From assembly GCA_026545225.1 (NCBI GenBank), contig CM048848.1, positions 18,155,353 through 18,219,352 on the forward strand: 64,000 bases of DNA. Reading direction: 5' to 3'. The translations under genes and the position numbers were made by a program. Below, piece after piece: positions 1 to 8,895 of the stretch. Origin of the DNA: Cornus controversa (Eukaryota > Streptophyta > Magnoliopsida > Cornales > Cornaceae). Numbering within the stretch: the first letter of the stretch is position 1; every line of letters begins with the position of its first letter. The notes under the pieces were generated by a model. It saw only the letters and a program-made list of their open reading frames with translations. It searched no databases and was not told where the DNA came from.

Positions 1-180
1 TTAGATGAGGGCGAGTAGTATTTTTTTTTAGACGAGGCCCATTAGTAATTCTTTTAAATGAGACCCAGTAGTATTTTTTTAAATGATGCCTAGTAGTATG
101 GGTTGGGTAAAAATTGGGAGCCCTTCAAATTTGGGGGCCCTAGGCCTCGCCTGGCCTCCAGGGCCGGCCTTGCATTCAGA
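1..180. repeat. Degenerate short tandem repeat and possible hAT-type terminus
   Basis: Three or four imperfect units of about 30 bp, each a G/A-rich core (gaggccca, gagaccca, gatgccta) followed by gtagtatt and a T run, lie at about 1-100. They are followed by a GC-rich stretch ending in cagggccggcct at about 158-172, which resembles the ends of some plant hAT elements. The left partner lies outside the window, so the element type is a guess. Confidence 0.3.
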
Positions 181-320
181 TATCTATTTCCTTATAAAAG
201 AGTTTTAATGGTAATATACTTCCTAAACTTTAGGGTTTTAAAGAGAGTATACTCTTGACAACAATTTTCTATCAGAATTTACGATTATAGTTTTTTTCCT
301 GTCTTTTCATTATATCTCTC

Positions 321-1499
321 GTGCGGTGTCAGAATATTAATTTGCACCTACTGACAAAGAACTGCTCACTTTCGTTACGTAAATATGTCGTCGCTAATAC
401 TAGTGGTAGCGAGGAAGAACTGATAACTCACTATTTAAGAAGAAAGAAAAAGGGAGAACCCCTGCCTTGCGAGGGAGTAATATTAGAGCATGACATTTAT
501 GGAAAATCTTCATGGGATATATTCACGAAGAACGACCCATGGCATTCATTCAAGATCATCAAAGATAAATGGGAACATGTTATTAACGTGTTTACCAAGT
601 TGAAGAAAATTGGCGGTTCTAAGAAGAGAATTTCTAGGAGAGCTGGTTGTGGCACATGGGATGGCCAAACTGGCATTGATATAATTCATAATCAACAGAA
701 ACACAATATTGGATTCAAGAGGATGTTGGCTTTCCAAGTAGATAATTCTGAGTACAGTTTGATCATGCTAGCGCGACGTCACTGGATTATGCATGAGTAT
801 TCTCTAGGTGGTCTCAGTTTGGATGGGCTACAACTACAAGATCATGATGATAAATATGTTCTTTGCAAAATTAAAAGAGATGATTCTAATTGTCTCAGGA
901 GAGCACCAAAGCATAAGAATCATCGTGGAGCGGTTGATGATGTTCATCTTGGGTACACTACTACTACTACTACTGTTGATGAAACAAGACATCAAGTATC
1001 CAAAACAAAAAACCCAACTTGTAAGAAGAAGCGATATGAGGCCTCTAGTACTACTCCACAAAACTTTGATGTTTGTGTGCAAGATCAATCTGTGACAATG
1101 TGTCATCAGTTTCTTCTAACACAACAAAGGATGTGTTCATCATCAAACAATATATCCTTTAACGCACCTACAACGTCAAATCAGCTGTTGTCAATGCAAG
1201 AATATCACTGTTTATATGAACAATCTGTGACAATGGGTCATCTGTTGGTTCCAACACAAGAAAGCCGGTGTTCATCAACCAACAATATATCCGTTGATGC
1301 AACTACAACGTCGAATGAGCCGTTGTCAATGCAAGAATATCACTGTGTATATGATCAATCTGATTTATTTGCAAAGAACATTGATCCAGAATTGGAGGCA
1401 CGCCTCAATGTTATCTCTGAATTACTTATGGTTGATGATGAGCCATTACTTTCAGTCAACAACATGGATCAAATCCAAGAAAACCTTTTGCTATTTTAA
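321..1499 (+). CDS. NAC-domain transcription factor-like, N-terminus incomplete
   Basis: Open frame of 392 codons. The first half matches the plant NAC DNA-binding domain: EEELITHYLRRKKKGEPLPC (subdomain A/B), then DIYGKSSWDIF, then SRRAGCGTWDGQTG, IGFKRMLAF, HWIMHEYSL and KYVLCKIKRD (subdomains C to E). NAC proteins are nuclear, plant-specific transcription factors. The usual LPPGFRFHPTD start is missing and the frame opens with GTG, with no in-frame ATG before the domain. The segment may be a second exon, since a pyrimidine-rich tract ending in gtgtcag lies at about 290-331, or a 5-prime-truncated copy. The C-terminal half holds two 45-residue tandem repeats (bases 1086-1220 and 1221-1355) and the start of a third, then an acidic end. 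No stop or frameshift interrupts the frame. Either a diverged gene or a young pseudogene. Confidence 0.75.
   Translation: MRCQNINLHLLTKNCSLSLRKYVVANTSGSEEELITHYLRRKKKGEPLPCEGVILEHDIYGKSSWDIFTKNDPWHSFKIIKDKWEHVINVFTKLKKIGGSKKRISRRAGCGTWDGQTGIDIIHNQQKHNIGFKRMLAFQVDNSEYSLIMLARRHWIMHEYSLGGLSLDGLQLQDHDDKYVLCKIKRDDSNCLRRAPKHKNHRGAVDDVHLGYTTTTTTVDETRHQVSKTKNPTCKKKRYEASSTTPQNFDVCVQDQSVTMCHQFLLTQQRMCSSSNNISFNAPTTSNQLLSMQEYHCLYEQSVTMGHLLVPTQESRCSSTNNISVDATTTSNEPLSMQEYHCVYDQSDLFAKNIDPELEARLNVISELLMVDDEPLLSVNNMDQIQENLLLF
1086..1355 (+). repeat. Two 135-bp tandem repeats inside the NAC-like frame
   Basis: The word caatctgtgacaatg begins at 1086 and again at 1221, and caatctg recurs at 1356, giving a period of exactly 135 bp (45 codons). 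Each unit encodes a QSVTM start, a CSS-NNIS middle and an LSMQEYHC end. The in-frame period keeps the reading frame open. Confidence 0.85.
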
Positions 1500-2737
1500 G
1501 ATGATTGAGCTTGTTTAGTTACTAGTTCATACTCATTTGTCTATCAGTTTGTCAATTCTAAATTGTAAATAGTAAAGAGCAAATGAGACATTAGTTTGGA
1601 CCTTCTAATTGTAAATGCGAATTATTTTGTAAGTAATAAAATGTGTTTATGAAAGTTCAGCCCCTCTGGATTATGTTGCACTGTTGACGTTATTTCCTAT
1701 TGTTGTTCCTCTGCTTATGCAGCTACTCAATATCTTCACCTGTTGCTTTTGGTCTACCAATACCACTATTTACGATATAATCGCTGCTATTGTCAATTAG
1801 GTACCTTCCATTGCTTCTTTTAGATTCCCAACTCTACTCCTGCTAATTGCTAGCTTCTACTGTCAATTATACCTGAAACTCGTCGTATATGATTGAATCA
1901 AGTATCTCTCAGGATAAAAAAAATTTATATATTTACAGTAAAAGTTTGTTTGTTACTAATATTATTCTTATTTTTACTATATTTAATTTGTTACAATTAC
2001 TCTACTTATATGCATGCTTGATTTAGATGGAGCTGAATGGCCATGTAGTTATATAGTTCAACTTATATTGATCCCATACGGTAGTGTGAACCTGAAAGGC
2101 ATAACATTAAAAAATGTACTATCCAAGCTTATCTTAATTTGCTGCTACTGTTATGTGCTATGGAGGGAGAGGAATCTGAGATTCTACTCTATGGAGGTGT
2201 CATCTGGTGTGACTTGCTATTTTCAAACTGATCTCTAATACCAGATTTTGTTGGGAAAATTGACAATTTGGAATAAACATATTCAGAATTTGAAAACAGA
2301 GGAAGAAGTGTAAAATGGAGCAGCAACAATTTTTTCTTTTTCGTTTCATTCATCTAATCAGAATACAAACAAGCCATATTGTATACCAAAAACATTTGAA
2401 GGAGACCCAAGTATCGTGTACATATATCAGCCATACAAAAGATACCTAAGGTATGATATGTTTTACACTGGATAAGTCAAACTAACTAGAGTATTATATT
2501 AGTAATTACTACTTACAACACATTAACCTCAACAATTAGGCTACAAAGAATTATAAAGCTTAGAGCATATTTTGAAGGTCTTGCATATTCTATTGTATCT
2601 GTTTCATACTGACAACGGCTCAGGTTGCTTCTCATAACTTGATTCAACTTGAGGTTGATCTCGAATCCACGGTAGTTCTTGCTTGAAAAGTGACAGATTT
2701 GTAGAGGTTCTTGTGCACAATTGTTGAGTACTTCTTG
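1500..2737. other. AT-rich spacer, nothing recognised
   Basis: Only short chance frames in both strands. The first 150 bases may be the 3-prime untranslated region of the NAC-like gene; an aataaaatg word lies at about 1635. No transposon ends or protein motifs were recognised. Confidence 0.4.
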
Positions 2738-2925
2738 GTGACCTTGTGGGCGGGGACGAGACACTGGCAGGCTACCACACTGGCGAGTTATTGGTTGCGC
2801 AATCCCACATTGCCTGAGAAAGGAAAAGGTGAAGTGCTTATATGTGCGGTGCTATCTCTAAATAGTATGAGACTTTTTGGGGTAAAACTCAATAATTAAT
2901 TCGTGAAACCCAGTATTCTAACAAG
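2738..2925 (+). repeat. Diverged copy of the small TG...CA element
   Basis: The block shares an ordered series of words with the 249-bp insertion at 50947-51195: gggcggg, gctaccacactg, aatcccacat, gcctg, a purine run, gtgcttatatgt, and a gtatgag...tttttggggtaaaactc stretch. Sequences of this kind (cccacat near the middle, cttatat after it) are common in plants as short LTR-type elements. The ends here are too diverged to fix. It lies just upstream of the LINE. Confidence 0.5.
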
Positions 2926-2939
2926 TAGATTTATTCCAA

Positions 2940-5190
2940 AAAGCAATGCATTGGGAAATATGTCACAAAGGCCATTAGAGAATTTTTCTCAATGGTAAGC
3001 TCCAAAAGGAAATCAACTTTTCTCCCTTGTGCCTAAGCCATCTAACCCATCAAGCATGAATGATTTTCGACCAATTTTCTATTGTAATTGCATTTACAAA
3101 AGCATTGCAAAACTTTTGGTAGAGAAAACCCATCAAGCATGAATGATTTTCGAAAATTTTCTTGTTGTAATTGCATTTACAAAAATGCATTGCAAAACTT
3201 TTGACAGAAAAAATCAAACCTGTCTTGCCTCACATCATTGATCCTAGCCAATGTGCCTTTATCCTAGGAAGACAAATCAGTGATGCCATACTTCTAGCAC
3301 AGGAACTATTCCAAGGATATCACAAACCCTCATCACTAACCAAATGTGCTCTTAAAATTGACTTGAGAAGAGCCTTGACTCAATAGTTGGTAGTTTATGA
3401 TTGACACCCTTACACTTTTCAAATTCCCACCTGTTTTTGTTTCAAGGAACCAAGCCTGCCTCACATCCACCTCATTTACCATCTCTCTAAATGGTGAGTT
3501 TCAAGGCTTTTTCAAGGAGGTCAAAGGCCTTAGGCAATGTCAACCCCCCTCCCTTTTTCTTTGTACTTGTCATGGAAGTACTCTCAACCACCATCAAGCA
3601 ATCAACCCTTATCACCCATATCATATTTGCAGATGACCTTATCCTGCTTTCCCAAGGAAACCTCAGCTCTATGCAAGTTCTCAAAATTGCCTTGACCACT
3701 TATCTTCTATCTTAGGCCTATCTATTAATATCTCAAAGTGCACTGCGTTTTTCTCAGGCACTGACCCTTCTACTGAAGCTGACATCTTCAATCTACTTGG
3801 ATTTCTTAGGGGCTGCCTCCTTATAAGAACTTAGGGGTCCCTCTCATATCCACAAGGTTGAAGGTTGAAGATTGTAAGGCTTTGGTTGATAAGAATCACC
3901 AACAGAATTGGGCACTGATGCAACAAGGTATTGTCATATGCTGGCAGACTACATCTTATAAAGTCTATCCTAATCAAAATCAATCAATATTGAAAAAATG
4001 TCTTCATTGTGCCTAAGAGGATTCTTGCTGACATCAACAAAATCATGAGAAATTTCCTTTGGTCTAGTGTTAGCATTTAGAATAACAGATGCCAGGTAGC
4101 ATGGAATCACATTTGTAAGCCCAAGTCTTTGGGGGGTCTTGGTTTTCCACACTTGGAAACACTCAACAAGGCAACAACAATGAGGAAGATCTATAATTTA
4201 GCTTCTAATAACCCTCACGACATATGGACTCATAGGCCAAACTGCAGTTAATCAGAAATAAAAGCCTTTGGATGATCAACATACCCTAAAGATGCTCCTC
4301 AAATTGGAGAATAGTTCTTCAATTAAGAACATTGGCCTGGCCTATGGTGAAATGCAGAATTGGCAATGGACAATCTACATTATTTTGGTTCGACAATTGG
4401 CCTCCCTTTGGTCCACTTGCTCGCAAGTTATCCCCTCAAGACATTGAGTCAACTCATATTCTATCCACATCCATGCTCAGTGACTTTTCTTATTCAGCTT
4501 CATAGAGGTTCCCAACACGCATCATCCATTTTTTTCTGACATTTTATCCATCCCACCACCTAACCACCTGTCCAATGACTTGTGCATTTGGTCTCCATCC
4601 CCCTCAGGCACCTATTCATAAAAGCATACCATGCTCCACCTCTCACAACCTTCCCCTACTGTGCCTTGGGCTCATGTTGTTTGGAACCCAAAATCAACAC
4701 CAAAGCACCAATTTATCATTTGGCTAGCTGCTCTAAACAGGCTTTCAACATTGGATAGGAGCACCATAGCTTATCTCCAATCTCCCAACCTTTATAAGCT
4801 ATGACTCTCTTGCCAGGAAACAATCACCCACTTTTTATTTGATTGCTTCTTTGTTTAGCCCATTTGGAAATTTATTCAAACACTTTGTGGATTCCACATC
4901 AACCACACAAACTGGAATAACTTGCTCGATTGGGTCTCTCACTATTGGAAGGTAAACAAAATTCCAAATTTAATCAACAAGATTACTTTCAGTTCTGCCG
5001 TTTACCATGTACAGATGGAGTGCAACTCCAGGATTTTCTCTGGCACGCGATCCTCCTAAACTAGAATGCTTGATAATATTATGACTTCTATCAAAGGCAG
5101 GCTGTTGGTCATGAGATGGAAGGATTTATCCGGGGCCAGAGATGCCTGTAGATTATGGAGCTTACCCCCTTTAGTAATCCGGCCACCCCC
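2940..5190 (+). mobile_element. Decayed LINE (non-LTR retrotransposon), 5-prime truncated
   Basis: Pieces of a plant L1-type ORF2 occur in order but in shifting frames. An N-terminal reverse transcriptase segment lies at 3171-3386 (KPVLPHIIDPSQCAFILGRQ, ILLAQELFQGYH, CALKIDLRRA). A middle segment follows at about 3400-3600 (TSFTISLNGEFQGFF, KGLRQCQPP). The catalytic FADDLILLSQ lies at about 3628-3657, a LGVPLISTRL stretch at about 3830-3860, and a zinc-binding zf-RVT-like end at about 4590-4870 (VPWAHVVWNPKSTPKHQF, then CLSCQETITHFLFDCF). Endonuclease and ORF1 are absent. Many stops and frameshifts rule out activity. The 3-prime end is approximate; no clear poly-A tail or target duplication was found. 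Confidence 0.85.
3045..3210 (+). repeat. 83-bp tandem duplication inside the LINE reverse transcriptase
   Basis: The segment beginning acccatcaagcatgaatg at 3045 is repeated from 3128 with a few changes. Both copies encode the SMNDFRPI-like to YKCIAKLL-like part of reverse transcriptase. The 83-bp period is not a multiple of three, so the duplication also breaks the frame. Confidence 0.8.
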
Positions 5191-5787
5191 TTGGTCACCA
5201 GACATTCATTAATCCAATTTGACTTCTCTGTTGGAAATTCAACGTTTGAGCTCAAATTGGTTTGATTGTTACTAGTTGTTATGTTATGCGACCTTAAATT
5301 GGTTTGATTTCAAATCAGGGTTCGATTGGGCCTTAGTGCCATGGTTTAATCTTTTGACTGCTTGATGCTCGTTTCTACAATGCTTAGAGTTTTGGTTTGG
5401 GCTGCGCCTTTTAAAGCCTGACCCAATATTTTGTTAAGCTTTTGCTTTTGAGTGGTTTGGGCTTGACCCTCCTAAACCACTTTACATATGGACGCCGTAA
5501 TTAGTTTACTATTATACAATTGTTTTACCTTCCGAATTTTTTTTTTTTTTTTTGAGTATTTTGCTCAGTGTTAGTTTAGACAACTACAACACACCGACAA
5601 GATTTGTTCCTATGCCGCCGCATTTTCCAATCCTTTTCTTTTAGTGTTTCGGTCTAAAGTGATAGCTTTTAGCTAATTCAGATAAGATGGTTGCTCTTCA
5701 ACTCAGTCAAGAATGGACCGCAGTGTGGCTGCGACTGCTTCACACTTAAATGCCGCCAGCCTTGCCTTCGTACACTTAAACATTCGC
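5191..5787. other. Spacer without a recognised gene
   Basis: Contains repeated ttggtttga / ttggtttgg words at about 5260-5470 and a 17-base T run near 5530. No coding motif was seen. Confidence 0.35.
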
Positions 5788-5799
5788 AACTTGATTGGT

Positions 5800-5922
5800 T
5801 GAGGATAGCGGGTCGCCCAGGTGGATAGGGCACTTCTCTCCTAAGTGGGAGAATTCGTGTTTGACTCCTCACCTGCTAATTAATAACACTAACATTTATC
5901 CTCTTTGCCATGTTAAAAAAAA
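5800..5922 (+). mobile_element. tRNA-derived SINE with 12-bp target duplication
   Basis: A pol III type body carries an A-box-like tagcgggtcgcccaggtgg (5806-5824) and a B-box-like gtttgactcc (about 5851-5860), followed by a short unique part and an A tail. The 12-base word aacttgattggt flanks it at 5788-5799 and 5923-5934, a perfect target-site duplication. SINEs are non-autonomous and depend on a LINE for movement; no live partner is present here. Confidence 0.85.
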
Positions 5923-6312
5923 AACTTGATTGGTCTGTCTTATACTCGACACACCATATAGTATTCTTTTTTATTTATTTTGGTAACTGGGGTGTTCGGA
6001 ACTTTGTCCCGACTAATATCTGGGACACCGTGCAAATTATCGGTATTAATTCTGAGTAGAATTGTCATTTAACAAAAAAAAAAAATCGAATAAGACGTAT
6101 ATATCATGTATCAAGAAAATAAAATTAATTCAATAAATTAAAGAACATGATAAACACTTTCTGATCACATACAATATATCAAGAAAAGATATTAAACATG
6201 TATGAGTAGGTATCCGTAAGCAAGCATGGTTCAAGTTAATTCATACACATTCTTCTCCACCACAGCATTGGACGGCAGTTGAAATCCATCATCCTTGCCT
6301 CCTCCACAATCT

Positions 6313-6412
6313 AATTATGGCAAATCTCCATGGGATGTATTCATGAAGAACGACCCATGGCATTCATTCAAGATCACCAAAGATAAAGATAAATGAGAAC
6401 ATGTTAAGTGGG
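6313..6412 (+). pseudogene. Short duplicate of the NAC-like domain
   Basis: The block matches 501-590 of the NAC-like frame over about 90 bases (YGKSPWDVF, then KNDPWHSFKI). A 6-bp insertion (agataa repeated) and a tgg to tga change give KDKDK then a stop. It is a dead fragment joined directly on its right to SINE sequence. Confidence 0.8.
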
Positions 6413-6500
6413 AGAACTCGTGTTTGATTCATCACTCACTAATTGCTAACACTAACGTTTAATCTCTTTGCCATGTTAAAAAAAAATAATAACTCGATTG
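6413..6500 (+). mobile_element. 5-prime-truncated SINE copy
   Basis: Matches the 3-prime two thirds of the SINE at 5800-5922 (agtgggagaa, cgtgtttga, ctaacactaacg, tttgccatgttaaa, A tail). The sequence after the tail, aactcgattggtct, also resembles the flank of the first copy, so this may be a duplicated piece of that locus rather than an independent insertion. Confidence 0.7.
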
Positions 6501-7290
6501 GTCTTAATATCTTTGTAATGTGTATAGTTGGAATTTTTCTTACTACAAACATCTCTGGGAGCATATCTAGAAGGATGTATTGACTATGAATTTCAAATTC
6601 ATCTCTTTTTCAAAATATTGTACTTACCACCTACTCATTAATAAACTTTCTATCAAAGTTCATATGCTAACTCCCAATTCATCTCATCCTCTGTCCTTCC
6701 CTAACTGGGAATTTGTCCTTATCTATAACTTAAAGCTATTTTTATCTTCTTTTTGACCACTCATTTTTAAGTTGATATATAATGTCAATTGCTTTCAAAA
6801 ATCATCTACCACCATGAATAGATGCTTAATTTTTCCCTCTCTGCTTTCATTATCCTGTTGCTTCACTTTCATTATTTTTTTATTGTGTGTGGATGATTCT
6901 ATGCAGAAGAAAGAGAATGGCGAAGTTGGGACCTCTAGTCGAGACTACGCTTTGGTTTTCGAATAAATGTGGTTGTAGGTGCTCAAATGGTGACTGTTTT
7001 AACCATTCGTGTGAAATGGGTTCTTTGAATTTATTGAATAGCTATTAGAATAGTATTTCTCTACAATAAATTGGATTTTGGAGTCAAATCCGCATGATCA
7101 ATGCCATTTTTCCTGAAATTCCTTTACTTTTTCATGATCTGCATTACCGGTTCTTTAATTTCTTGATTCTTCCTACCTTTGGTAACTTATTACTAATTTG
7201 TGTTGATTTTGACAAAAGTGTCACGATTTCTGTAAAGTGGATTATTGTAAAGTGTAAAGTGGATTAAAAGCTATGTGAAATAATTAAAAT
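6501..7290. other. Spacer with a possible terminal exon
   Basis: A candidate terminal exon lies at about 6904-6966: an acceptor-like ttctatgcag is followed by an open stretch with KENGEVGTSSRDYALVFE and a stop. The family was not recognised and no upstream exon was found. The rest is AT-rich without motifs. Confidence 0.25.
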
Positions 7291-7294
7291 ATTG

Positions 7295-7420
7295 GGTAAA
7301 TTGCACAGACCTCCCCTGAGGTTTGGCCCAATTACACCTGGCAACAAATTAATGGATTTTGTTACAATGACCTCCCCAGAGGTTTGCTCCGTTAGACAAA
7401 GACCCCCCCCCCCCGGTCCA
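7295..7420. repeat. Dispersed repeat with two cctcccc-aggttt motifs
   Basis: The words acctcccctgaggtttg (about 7310) and acctccccagaggtttg (about 7370) form an imperfect direct repeat 60 bases apart, ending in a run of about 14 C. A similar ccccagaggttt word occurs in the array blocks at about 19993, 48430 and 54880, suggesting a shared repeat family. Confidence 0.4.
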
Positions 7421-8323
7421 AAATTCTGTTAGTTTTGATGTATACATGAGACAACATGTTTTAGCATGAAATTAAGTGCTTTATAATGCACTTGAATAAA
7501 ACTTGATATGTTCTTGAGATTGTATGCGTCGTCATACTCGAAACATTTGTGTTTGATTGATGATTTTGGGAAGAGGTCAAAAATAGCGAGAAGGGCTCGG
7601 TGTCCTTGGGTCCAAGGCCCTAAACTTGGCCAAGGTGTTTGCATCTAGACCCTCGGATTAGTCACCCGTAAAGATAAGATTTGGATACTTGACCTATGAG
7701 TACTTATCCGGTGAATCTATGAATACTCCCATGTTTTCTTGATTTTGAACTTACTTGACTTTGTGCTTAAGTCTTGGTTAAACTGTGACATTTATCGTTA
7801 ATGTTTTAAGGTGATTTATCCATTGATTAAGCATTGTTGAACTTTTGGTTATGCACGTTTTGCATGATAGTTTATTGAAGTATGAGCATTGATAATATGC
7901 CACGATTGCATTTCATCTATGTTGCATTGATTCGATGCATAGATTGGTTTGGGTGTCTCTATTGAGCATGTTGTCGCTCACCTCTTCCCCACAAACATTT
8001 TACAGATAAAGCACCAGCCTTGGAGGACATACAGGAGTGCCAAGGTGAAGCACATGGAAGCTTTTGGGATTTTCACTTTTTACCTTTGTACGCCATGCTT
8101 GGGCAACTATAAAGGATTTAGATTAATGATCTGGAACAAGGGGCGTTAGGAATACGAATATGTATAATTCCTATATTAGGAATTTTTCAGCATTAATCTC
8201 CCTTCTTTTGAACTTTATGTACATTCATGTATTGATGTTGGACAAATTGGACGTTTGGATTCAATGTATATATTACAAACATGTTTCCATTTGCAAAGAT
8301 GTAATTATAAATGTGATGTTGTA
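7421..8323. other. Possible LTR or transposon remnant, family not recognised
   Basis: Moderately GC-balanced sequence unlike the AT-rich spacers around it. The frames at 7949-8149 and 8160-8399 lack known motifs. The stretch from about 7560 to 8150 may be untranslated retrotransposon sequence, but no ends could be set. Confidence 0.25.
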
Positions 8324-8331
8324 TACACATG

Positions 8332-8887
8332 TAGACCTGTCAATGGATCAGATTTTGATCCGAATTCAATCCGTATCCGAGCCAAAAATTAGAATATGAA
8401 TTGGACATTCAATCTGATAATCCGTTAGCGATCCGAATTTGATAATCCGTTAGCTAAACAAATCGGATATAGATTATGGTCGATCCGATCTGAAATAATA
8501 TAATATCTAATTATTATAAATATATTATCTAATGTTATAAGATATAATATTTACATACTACTAAAATATTTTTTTATCATTATTTCCTTCTTATTCTTCC
8601 CTCTCTTTATTTCGTCTTTCTTTATAGGTTTTTTCTTTTATAAAAAGTCAAATACTTACTCTTCTACTACTTTTTTCTTTATATTTTATTTTTCTTCTCT
8701 ATCTTTTTTGCTAATCATTATTTGTTAATCTATTCTGAATTTTTTTTTATAAAAAAAATTATATTATTTTCGGATAGGATATCCAATTAAAAACAAATTG
8801 GATATGAATTATAATATAAATAATTCGTCGAATTATCGGATCGCCAATAACTCTTATCAGATCATATCTGATCCGTTTATAGGCCTA
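8332..8887. mobile_element. hAT-like MITE, 556 bp
   Basis: The left end reads tagacctgtcaatggatcag. The reverse complement of the right end reads taggcctataaacggatcag, giving imperfect terminal inverted repeats of about 22 bp. The 8-base word tacacatg occurs immediately outside both ends (8324-8331 and 8888-8895), the target duplication size of hAT elements. The interior is AT-rich, non-coding and rich in gatccg words that can pair across the element. It is non-autonomous. Confidence 0.9.
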
Positions 8888-8895
8888 TACACATG

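Noticed and set aside
5678..5872. 64-codon minus-strand frame
   Set aside because: Antisense to the SINE; no motif.
5800..5880. A functional tRNA gene
   Set aside because: A and B boxes are present but the sequence does not fold into a cloverleaf with a clear anticodon and acceptor stem, and it is followed by an A tail with flanking duplication, as in a SINE.
7949..8399. Two adjacent plus-strand frames as a split gene
   Set aside because: No shared family, no splice sites at suitable positions, and the second runs into the hAT-like MITE.
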